DNA from: an uncultured Oscillospiraceae bacterium | Lineage (GTDB): Bacteria > Bacillota > Clostridia > Oscillospirales > Ruminococcaceae | Assembly (NCBI GenBank): GCA_910577565.1 | Contig: CAJTNJ010000001.1 | Span: 62,001-126,000, forward strand | DNA: 64,000 bases | Direction: 5' to 3' | In this document: positions 55,501 to 62,647 of the stretch, one piece after another | How the letters are laid out: every line of letters starts with the position of its first letter | How positions within the stretch are numbered: the stretch's first letter is position 1 | Notes under the pieces: generated by a model | What the model was told of the DNA's origin: nothing | Database searches by the model: none | What the model saw: only the letters and a program-made list of their open reading frames with translations | Made by a program: the position numbers and the translations under genes

Positions 55501-55667
55501 TTCATTAATTCAAAATCTATTGTTCCATTTAAAACTAATTTTAAACTTACTTTATATTGCTCGCTTTTATCATCCATCAAATAGTGAAAAAGCATTCCTT
55601 CTTGGGTAGGAGTCAAAGAAAGAATATCTTCTACATTTTCCCTTTGCAATACTTGTTGTTTAGACAA
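52533..55667 (-). CDS. NRPS 2: condensation - adenylation (Gly predicted) - carrier
   Basis: A 1044-residue single-module synthetase. The C domain (about 13-440) starts LSLTPTQEGMLFHYL, typical of D-to-L condensation domains that follow an epimerase, and has NHHILFDG (H148, H149, D153, G154). In the A domain (about 470-955) the P-loop is MIYTSGSTGKPKG. Code residues read by eye are D660, I661, L664, Q703, L728, G730, M754, V762, W763 and the C-terminal Lys: DILQLGMVWK, close to published Gly codes. The carrier site is FFDIGGNSLNLV near residue 1005. It ends straight after the carrier, with no thioesterase, reductase or terminal C domain. Confidence 0.92.
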   Translation of the reverse strand: MSKQQVLQRENVEDILSLTPTQEGMLFHYLMDDKSEQYKVSLKLVLNGTIDFELMKRAWKEVFNHNEALRSIYKWEKISKPVQIILKEIEIPIFEYDFREYSLEDKKAKLEELIQKNINENIDISLNPINITLCRTEDDRCTMIVTNHHILFDGWSNGIIYKNFLETYNNLINNKPINIKEKSKYKQFIKYILGIDIKKHNLFWNNYLDGLEEKTVLPYKNSNCTLTPSKIATIDYCLSKDITDDLNSFIRKNNITLAATIYCAWGILLKSYSNSDDVLFGTTVSGRTLAIKNIEDIVGTFINTIPFRVAFKKEDTILELINKILDDLIKRKEYENSSLSNIIEERKMGNINELFDSIVVIENYPFENISDETALSNLKIESYSIKEANNFNLTLTVMIGDVLKFNFAYNQELFDSKIIDNLSKNFVRIISLIINDFDKKVRELEILCPDEKEEIINSFNNTDFEYDSTKTLKELFEEQVHNTPLETAIVCGNEKINYSDLNQKANCLAHWLKNKGVKKGDIIGIALNRSIEVFIAMLGVVKASASYLPIDPEYPNERIEYILEHSNCFSVIAKKDSKFKTDDMICLDDLEIFESEMANLDNINSSDDLLYMIYTSGSTGKPKGVMISHKSVHNFINGMNRKLDFSQDKTIVSVTTISFDIFVLESWLALVNGLKIVLATEAEQNDPQLLDKLIIDNNVDIIQTTPSRLGLMIESKNIKGLGKLSKVLVGGEPFPEQLLFQLKEICKDGKIYNMYGPTETTVWSCVEELSSAQNITIGKAIDNTQLYVLDSNLKLLPIGAVGELYIGGDGLSLGYFKNEELSNQRFITSPFDEDKKIYKTGDLVKWLPDGKLKFIGRNDTQIKLRGYRIELSEIESQILKIPGVTQAIAVIKKNTKNEDSICAFVVSDCSYSHKDLVDILSKTLPTYMVPSYFVMLEKMFVLPNGKVDKKALLNYELKGCLENEKSYVPPKGELQNQLTEIWSEVLDIDKNTIGIDDRFFDIGGNSLNLVRLHLKINKLFPDKFNAADLFTYNTINLMADFINS

Positions 55668-55702
55668 TTTTATCCCTCCGTTAATATTTATTATATATTT
55701 CG

Positions 55703-56410
55703 CTATAAATACTCTGACAATACGGAATTTATAAAGTTTGACAATAAACTCGCATTATTTTCTATATAAAAATGTCCTCCTTCAAACTCTTTCATTGTAC
55801 ATTTTTTGGTGGTATAACGATCCCATTCACTAATATCAATATCAGCAACAATTGAATCGTTTTTGCCCCTTATTATGGTAATATCATTTGTAAATTTAAA
55901 ATCTACAAGCGGTTTATGAGTTTCTAAGATTTTATAGTCAGCACGAATAATCCTTAAAAAATAATTTAATAACTCTTTATCCTTAAGAATTATACTGCTC
56001 ATCCCGCCGAAAGAAATTATATTTTCAATAAGCTCTTCGTCTGACATTTGGTGCATAAATTCTCCACGATATTTTATATGCGGAGGATATCTCCCAGATA
56101 AAAAGACATGTACAGGACCAGGCTTTTTACTTTTTAAAATTTTATCACAAATATTAAATGAAAGCCAGCCACCCATGCTGTGACCAAAAATAGCATACTT
56201 TGCGTCGTTCGCTCGCTTAAATATAAATTTATAAATATCATCTGCTGCTTCATCAAAACTTTCATAGAACCGATCATTAAATCTATTTCCTCTTCCGGCA
56301 AGTTCGACCGGAATTAGCTCTATAAATTCGGATAAAAATGGTTTCAACTTCAAATACATCGCCGCCGATCCACCGGCATGCGGAATACAAAACAATTTAA
56401 TATTTTCCAT
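55703..56410 (-). CDS. type II thioesterase of the NRPS cluster
   Basis: A 235-residue alpha/beta hydrolase of the GrsT/SrfAD group. The oxyanion region is FCIPHAGGSAAMYL, the nucleophile S78 lies in GHSMGG, and the acid and histidine are in RGKNDSIV and FEGGHFYIE. Such enzymes clear misprimed carrier domains. Because no releasing domain is present on either NRPS it might also release the product. It starts after AAAAGGTG and lies between the two NRPS genes with gaps of 23 and 35 bases. Confidence 0.93.
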   Translation of the reverse strand: MENIKLFCIPHAGGSAAMYLKLKPFLSEFIELIPVELAGRGNRFNDRFYESFDEAADDIYKFIFKRANDAKYAIFGHSMGGWLSFNICDKILKSKKPGPVHVFLSGRYPPHIKYRGEFMHQMSDEELIENIISFGGMSSIILKDKELLNYFLRIIRADYKILETHKPLVDFKFTNDITIIRGKNDSIVADIDISEWDRYTTKKCTMKEFEGGHFYIENNASLLSNFINSVLSEYL

Positions 56411-56433
56411 AAAACTTCACCTTTTTAATTACT

Positions 56434-59400
56434 TTACATATCAAATAACGCATCTAAATCTTCCTGAGCAAGTCCGGATTCGCTAAAATCAGAAGATGTA
56501 AATTCAGTTTCATTTTTATTTATGCAATGTTCTATTATCAATTTTAAAACTTCAAAATATTTTTCCATGAAATCTTGTATATAGCTTTTTTCAAATTGTG
56601 TTGAATCAAAAGTTATATATACAAAAAGCTTACCTTTAACTTCAATGCAGTTTATATCCAAAAGACATGTCAAAGAATTTTTAACATCCGAGTCACATCC
56701 GGTATCTTGAATAATTAACTTAGATATATTATCTTTTTGATCCTGTTCATCAAAACTTCCCAAGAAATTAAATCTAATTAGATCTTTCAGACTGTAGTCT
56801 ATTTCTTTTTTGATATATTTAAGAAGGGAAAAATCTAACCCGTTATTTGGCAAATTTCTCAACTTTTCTTTGACAGCAATTATAGAATCTCTCAAAGAAT
56901 CATTACTCAAAATCATTCTTACGGGATATATAGTTGTAAACCAACCTACCGTTTGAGATATATCAATATTTTCAAAGAGTTCTTCTCTTCCGTGGCCCTC
57001 AATAGAAACTAAAATATCAGTTTGATTGGTTAAATCCTTTATAGTCATAAATAAAGCAGCTATTAAAAGATCATTTGCTTTTGTGCCATAAGCGGCATTT
57101 GCTTTTGTCATTAATAAATTAGTATTATTTTTATCAAGCGAACCGCTAATGTTTACTTTTGATATATTAACAACTTCTGAATTTAAACTGCCATTTGAAA
57201 ATTTAAACTTGCTTTTAAAAGTATCATCCCAAAAACTTTTTGAATCGCAGTCAAGCTGCCATAGCGAATCTGACCATTTTGCATATGAAGAAGTTTTATT
57301 TTCTAACTTTAACTCTTTTCCTTTCAAAAATTGTTTAAGCATTTGTTCAATATCGTTGATAATAATTCTGAGCGAGATGCCATCCATTATTAAATGATGA
57401 GCTGTAATTAACCATTTATAGCTGCCACCAAGATTAAATATCACAATTTTAAACAATAAACCATTTTCTATATCAAACTTTGCTTTAATCTTCTCTCCCA
57501 ATTCACCTATAGCCTTTTCCTGATCATCGTCATTTGATATATCAAAATAAATAATTTGGTTTTTCAAGTTTAGATATTTAGGGTTATAGTAAATGCTATT
57601 TTTTGCAGCATCGAAATTAATTCTCAGCGCATCGTGTCTTTTTATAAGCATATCAAGCATTTCTTGCAAGATGTTTTGCGGGACGTCTATTTTAACATCT
57701 AAAACAATCGATTGTGTGTAATGATTTCTATTTTCAAAATTTTGATAAAAAAACCAACTGATGATGGGAGTGTTCTTAATTTCACCTATACAATCTTCTT
57801 GTAAAATGTTTTTGGTTTTATCATATTGAATAAAACTAGCCATATCACTGATTTTTGGATGGCCCAAAATGTCCTTAACAGGCAATTTGAATCCTTTTGA
57901 ATTCATCTTTGACGATATCTGTATAGCCTTTATAGAATCTCCACCAATATAATAAAAATTATCATTTAAACCTACCGTTTTCGCGCCTAAAACCTTGGAG
58001 ATAACCTCTATAAGTACTGTTTCTTCATAATTTAAATTTTTGTTTGAATTATCATTAGAGCTCACAAATTCCTCAGGCTTAGGCAACAGTTTTTTATCCA
58101 CCTTTCCATTGTTGGTAAAAGGAAATTGATCCATTTTTATAAAGTGCAGAGGAATCATATACTCCGGCAAAATCGAAGCTAGATAATTTTTCAAATCCAA
58201 AATATCAACTTTTTTGTTTTCTCCAAAATAGGCACATAAAGCCTTGCTATTTTGGTTATCAATCACAGTGATAACTACATCTTTTATATTTTCATAGTTG
58301 GAAATTGCCTTTTCTATTTCACCAAGTTCTATCCTAAATCCATTTATTTTTACTTGGCTATCAGCTCTACCTATATATTCAATCTCATCAAAATTTAAAA
58401 ATTTAGCCAAATCACCTGTTTTATACATCTTAGTACCAGGCACAAACGGGTTGTCGATAAACTTTTCATTTGTGAGTTCCAAACGATTTGCATAGCCTCT
58501 TGCAACACCATACCCACCGATGTACATTTCGCCAGTATATCCTAGAGGTAGTGGCTGTAAATCACAGTTTAAGACATAAATTTGCGTATTATTTATAGGA
58601 ACACCGATCGGTACAGAACCTGTTTTATCTTTCATTGGATCAAATTTATAAATCATGCATCCAACCACCGTTTCAGTCGGACCATATTCATTATAAATTT
58701 CTAAATCTTTTGAAAAACTGTCATATACGTTTTTAGCAACGCTTACCTTTAAATTTTCTCCTCCAACTATAAACACCCTTATGGAAGAATTTCTATTATC
58801 CAAATCCTGCAAAAGCAATAGGTGCGATGGCGTCAATTTAACAATAGTTGCTTTTTGTTCTCTCAATATTTTATAAAGCACATATTCGCTTTCATCATCA
58901 TCTCTGTATATTGCTATTTCACAGCCTGATATTAAAGGTGTGAAAATGGATGTAACTGTCAGGTCAAATGATAGTGATGAATAAAGCGCAAAAACATCAT
59001 TTTCATCTTTCACATACTTTGTTTTTGCCCAATAAATATAGTTGCTTAAACCTTTATGTTCCACCATAACCGCTTTGGGATTTCCAGTAGAACCGGATGT
59101 ATAAATAATATAAGCTAAGTTGTTTGGACAAGATTTTCTGCCGACAGAAGATGTTGGTTCGTTACAAAAATCACCATCAAGCAAGTTAATTATCTCACCT
59201 TTAAAATCCAAAAAGCCAACAGATACGTTAGTAAGTAAAATACTAATTTTTGAATCTTCAATTATATATTCAATTCTCTCATTTGGGTAATTTAAATCTA
59301 TCGGGACATATGCTCCTCCAGCTTTTAGAACACTCAATATTGCAACAACGGTTTCTATCGAATGAGTTGTTATGATTCCAATTTTTTCTTCAAGCTTAAT

Positions 59401-60891
59401 GCCTTTTTTAATAAGCAAATTTGCCAACTGATTAGATTTTTCATCTAAACTTTTATAGTCTAATTTTTCTTTCTTAAAAGACAACGCAACCTTTTTTGGA
59501 TTATTTTTAGCTTGTTGCTCAAAAAACTCAACAACAGTTTTGTCATATGGATATTCGAATTTTTTATTATTAAAATCATAAATTAATTTTTTAAAACTAT
59601 CATCAGATAATAAGTTAAGATTTTTAACTTTTACTTCAGGATTTTCATAAATCTGATCGACCAAATTGCTCAAACAATTATAAATTTCATCTATTTCAAG
59701 TTCGCTATATTCAGAAATTTTATAGTCAAAATCCAAATATAATTTCCCATTCCATTTTCTAATTATGATCTGCAATGAATACGGTTGATATCCATTATAA
59801 AACTGGTATATATTAGCACGCAATCCATCTAATTTAATATCCAAACCTGAATAATAATTTATGCAAACATTAAAAAGACTGTTTATTCCTTTTTTTTGCA
59901 GTTCTAGATCGTTTATGAGAAAATCGTATGGATATTCTTGATTTTTGTACCCATTTAGCCATAACCTGTGATAATCTTTCATCAAAGTTTTTACATCACA
60001 TTTAGAATCAACATTAAAAACACAAGAGATAGTGCTTGTACACATGCCAAAAATTTTTCTTTCCTTTTTACCTGATCTATTAAAACACAGAGTACCAATC
60101 GGTATTTTCAAATGCCCAAAGGCTTTATATTCATAAATAGCATAAAGTGCCGTAAAAACAGTATTTAAAGAACAACCTAATTCTTTAGATAACCAAGCAA
60201 TTTTTTTGGAGATATTTTCACTTGTTTCATATGTCTTTCTTTTGCCTTCAATCGAATTTAGAGGAAGTATATTTTCTAAACTGTCTTTATCTTTAAAAAT
60301 TTCATTCCAATATTCCTTGTTTTTATAAAATTTATTGGAGTTAATATAGTTTTGTTCTTTTTTTATATAATCTAAATAAGAAGATGCTGGAACAACACCT
60401 TCTTTCTCACATTTTAATAATCTTTCATAAATTCCTACTATTTCACTCATCATCTCTATAGACCATCCATCAGCTATAATATGATGACACTTAACCAAAT
60501 AACCATTGTCATTTTCAGCCAATTTAAAGAGATATATTTTAAATAAAAAATCATTTTTAATATTAAACTGTTTTTTTATCTCTTGCTTCATCCATTCATA
60601 AAAACATTCTTCACTGTCTCTAAAAGCTGAAAAATCTTTATACTCTAAATTTATATATGTATAATCCTCAAAGTACTGTACTATATCTTCATCAATTTTA
60701 AACTTTAATCTTAACCCATCATTATTTTTTATATATAAATTTACTGACCTTTCCAAAAGTTTAAAATCTATTTTTTGGTTTATCCTTACATATCCGCCAA
60801 TATTATACATTGGAGAACCAGGAAAAATTTGTGATGTATAAAAAACTCTTTTTTGTGGATGAGTTAGCTGATATGTAGGCTTACCATTCAC
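56434..60891 (-). CDS. NRPS 1: starter C - A (Asn predicted) - carrier - epimerase
   Basis: A 1485-residue loading module. The first C domain (1-430, CHHIIADG at 135-142) has no module before it, so it is a candidate N-acylating starter. The A domain (about 450-940) has IIYTSGSTGNPK and code residues D643, L644, T647, K685, I708, G710, E735, V743, G744, K930: DLTKIGEVGK, the Asn code. The carrier serine is S986 in IGGDSIKA. The E domain (about 1035-1450) has AHHLIMDG (H1165, H1166), EGHGREE (1298) and TVGWFTTIYP (1314). The domain order C-A-T-E and size match ClbN-type modules making N-acyl-D-Asn. The GTG start is about 25 bases from the nearest GGAG, so the true start may differ slightly. 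Confidence 0.93.
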   Translation of the reverse strand: MNGKPTYQLTHPQKRVFYTSQIFPGSPMYNIGGYVRINQKIDFKLLERSVNLYIKNNDGLRLKFKIDEDIVQYFEDYTYINLEYKDFSAFRDSEECFYEWMKQEIKKQFNIKNDFLFKIYLFKLAENDNGYLVKCHHIIADGWSIEMMSEIVGIYERLLKCEKEGVVPASSYLDYIKKEQNYINSNKFYKNKEYWNEIFKDKDSLENILPLNSIEGKRKTYETSENISKKIAWLSKELGCSLNTVFTALYAIYEYKAFGHLKIPIGTLCFNRSGKKERKIFGMCTSTISCVFNVDSKCDVKTLMKDYHRLWLNGYKNQEYPYDFLINDLELQKKGINSLFNVCINYYSGLDIKLDGLRANIYQFYNGYQPYSLQIIIRKWNGKLYLDFDYKISEYSELEIDEIYNCLSNLVDQIYENPEVKVKNLNLLSDDSFKKLIYDFNNKKFEYPYDKTVVEFFEQQAKNNPKKVALSFKKEKLDYKSLDEKSNQLANLLIKKGIKLEEKIGIITTHSIETVVAILSVLKAGGAYVPIDLNYPNERIEYIIEDSKISILLTNVSVGFLDFKGEIINLLDGDFCNEPTSSVGRKSCPNNLAYIIYTSGSTGNPKAVMVEHKGLSNYIYWAKTKYVKDENDVFALYSSLSFDLTVTSIFTPLISGCEIAIYRDDDESEYVLYKILREQKATIVKLTPSHLLLLQDLDNRNSSIRVFIVGGENLKVSVAKNVYDSFSKDLEIYNEYGPTETVVGCMIYKFDPMKDKTGSVPIGVPINNTQIYVLNCDLQPLPLGYTGEMYIGGYGVARGYANRLELTNEKFIDNPFVPGTKMYKTGDLAKFLNFDEIEYIGRADSQVKINGFRIELGEIEKAISNYENIKDVVITVIDNQNSKALCAYFGENKKVDILDLKNYLASILPEYMIPLHFIKMDQFPFTNNGKVDKKLLPKPEEFVSSNDNSNKNLNYEETVLIEVISKVLGAKTVGLNDNFYYIGGDSIKAIQISSKMNSKGFKLPVKDILGHPKISDMASFIQYDKTKNILQEDCIGEIKNTPIISWFFYQNFENRNHYTQSIVLDVKIDVPQNILQEMLDMLIKRHDALRINFDAAKNSIYYNPKYLNLKNQIIYFDISNDDDQEKAIGELGEKIKAKFDIENGLLFKIVIFNLGGSYKWLITAHHLIMDGISLRIIINDIEQMLKQFLKGKELKLENKTSSYAKWSDSLWQLDCDSKSFWDDTFKSKFKFSNGSLNSEVVNISKVNISGSLDKNNTNLLMTKANAAYGTKANDLLIAALFMTIKDLTNQTDILVSIEGHGREELFENIDISQTVGWFTTIYPVRMILSNDSLRDSIIAVKEKLRNLPNNGLDFSLLKYIKKEIDYSLKDLIRFNFLGSFDEQDQKDNISKLIIQDTGCDSDVKNSLTCLLDINCIEVKGKLFVYITFDSTQFEKSYIQDFMEKYFEVLKLIIEHCINKNETEFTSSDFSESGLAQEDLDALFDM

Positions 60892-60942
60892 ACTGAAAGT
60901 ACTAATGTCAATTCATCTCCTTATTTTTTAATAATTTTTTTA

Positions 60943-60971
60943 ATTATATAATAATTCTACAATATTTTCAA
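60943..60971 (-). promoter_or_regulatory. promoter of the NRPS operon
   Basis: Minus strand TTGAAA (60966-60971), 17 bases, TATAAT (60943-60948), about 50 bases before the NRPS 1 start. No promoter of similar quality was found inside the cluster. Confidence 0.65.
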
Positions 60972-61229
60972 CATATTTATATTGATAAACCAATTGATAA
61001 AAAAATACATTTAAGAATAACAAACACAAAATCACGATATATACAAGTTATATTTAAAATGATCGAATATATGAAATTAAAAGCAAAGTACTATAAACAG
61101 TACATCTTAAAAACTTATAATTAAATATAAATAAAAAACTCTGCAAAGTAATAAATGCATTAATTAAAATAAATAACAAAATTCATCTTTTCACACAATA
61201 TTTATGGGAGTGCCATAAAAGAGGATAAA

Positions 61230-61800
61230 ATGATATAATAGAGAAATGCGATGTAAAACATGTAAAAAAGAAACTATCAAATAAAAAACAGGAGGCCAAA
61301 GGTAACTGTGGAAAAGTATATACGCCAAAACAAAAAAAGAAAAAGTAATATAGATGGACGAATTCTATAGTTATGTATAGAGAAAAAACAGAATATATGT
61401 GATAACTAGTAAGCAGAGAAAAAATACAAATAGCAGGATATGATATAGCATATGACAAGAATAGTGAGAGGATACAAAGGCTTGTAAATAATTCACCAAA
61501 GGCGAAGCATTATTATTCTGATGTTTATTCTGCATATTCCAAAATTATTATTATGTAACTCACAAGTCGTTAAAAAACAAAAGTGATACTTATACCGCAG
61601 ACGTTGCAAACTCTGATTTAAGAAATTATATAGCACCTATGCATAGGAAATCCGAGTGATTTTTTAGACTATAGATACTGCAAAAGCTGTCTTAAAAATA
61701 TTTGTTCATGCTTTTAATAAATTTGCCCTAGCTAAGTTCTTGTACTCTTCACTTAAATCTGCTTTTTTTCTTTCTTTTTTTCTATAAACATATCCGTAGA
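61230..61800 (+). mobile_element. IS1-like transposase remnant, fragment 1
   Basis: Broken frames on the plus strand recover a zinc-ribbon start (MRCKTCKKETIK near 61246), an EFYSYV segment, LVSREKIQIAGYDIAYDKNSERIQRL, KAKHYYSDVYSAYSK and the IAPMHRKS block. This order is that of an IS1-family InsA/InsB transposase. Several stops and shifts show it is inactive. Confidence 0.7.
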
Positions 61801-61837
61801 TTACTTCTCGACCTCGGGAATGTCCAAATAAAAGATA

Positions 61838-62179
61838 ATAAGATATAATAGATATATGGAAAATATAAAATGCCCGAGATGCAGGAACGAAAAAGTATGG
61901 AAAGTAGGAAAACTCAAAAGGAACAGCAGCATCAATTTAAAAAGTACAGAAGAAAATTCATAACAGAATTAAATTATGATAAGGACTTTAAAAAGAAGAC
62001 AATACATATATTTTATGAAAGGAACAGTGGAAGAGCAGTAGGAAGAATAATGAAAATAAATAAATAAATTAACAGTATATAATTGGATAAAAACATTAAA
62101 TAAGAAAATAAAAGAACACAGAAGTCTGAGACAAAAGAAGAAGATCCTAAAGAAGTAATAGAAATGGATAAACTCTACA
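61838..62179 (+). mobile_element. IS1-like transposase remnant, fragment 2
   Basis: From ATG 61855 the plus strand encodes the IS1-type zinc-ribbon N-terminus MENIKCPRCRNEKVWKVGKLK and then shifts frame. Further on, TVYNWIKTLNKKIKEH and EVIEMDKLY appear before the sequence runs into a palindrome at 62150. Confidence 0.65.
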
Positions 62180-62213
62180 TAACTGTAGAGTTTATCCATT
62201 TCTATTACTTCTT
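62150..62213. repeat. 30-bp perfect inverted repeat joining two IS1 fragments
   Basis: Arms 62150-62179 and 62184-62213 are perfectly complementary over 30 bases with a 4-base loop TAAC. Each arm encodes the transposase segment EVIEMDKLY, so the palindrome arose from an inverted joining of two element fragments rather than from a terminator. Confidence 0.85.
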
Positions 62214-62480
62214 CTCTCTCATTTGCTGCATTTTTAAATTCTATTTCCTTAATAGGCACATATTTTCCACTATTCCCAGCATCCTCCCTACTGCTATTGT
62301 ACTGTTCCATTCCATATGCAATTTTATCACCTGTTCCTTTATCTCTTTGCTATAATCTCCTTCCTTTTTGTTTTGGCGTATATACTTTTCCACAGTGTTT
62401 ACACTTATAACTTTAACTTCCTGCCTTTGTTTTTACTTTTTGATTTCATTTTTTACATTTTTCACATTTCATTTCTTTAT
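62184..62480 (-). mobile_element. IS1-like transposase remnant, fragment 3 (inverted)
   Basis: On the minus strand, from about 62475, broken frames read MKCEKCKK, YKCKHCGKVYTPKQKG, IAYGMEQYNSSREDAG and REEVIEMDKLYSYV. This is the same part of the transposase as fragment 2 but in opposite orientation, meeting it head to head at the palindrome. Confidence 0.65.
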
Positions 62481-62647
62481 TATATCATTTTCATTTCCTT
62501 TTTGCATATTATATGCTCTTTTTAGACACTCCACATCCTGAACATATATTGCATAATTAATATTATATATGCTATAATATTAAAATATATAATGTCTTAT
62601 TAAACTTAAATATAACCAATTTTTCATTTGACCTTGGAGGTTATAAA

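Larger units (their letters stand above)
60892..62647. other. gene-free region of IS1 debris between NRPS operon and murD
   Basis: About 1.75 kb. It holds the NRPS promoter at the left, three IS1-like fragments, the 30-bp palindrome, and the murD ribosome site at the right. The small open frames here are products of the decayed transposase or its complement and are not called as genes. Confidence 0.65.

Noticed and set aside
50250..60891. Gut-type NRPS cluster making dipeptide aldehydes/pyrazinones
   Set aside because: Those clusters end in a reductase domain; neither NRPS here has one, and an epimerase plus a membrane peptidase are present instead.
61183..61458. 91-codon open frame on the minus strand near the IS1 debris
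   Set aside because: It is the complement of the decayed IS1-like transposase and reads as low-complexity Phe/Tyr-rich sequence.
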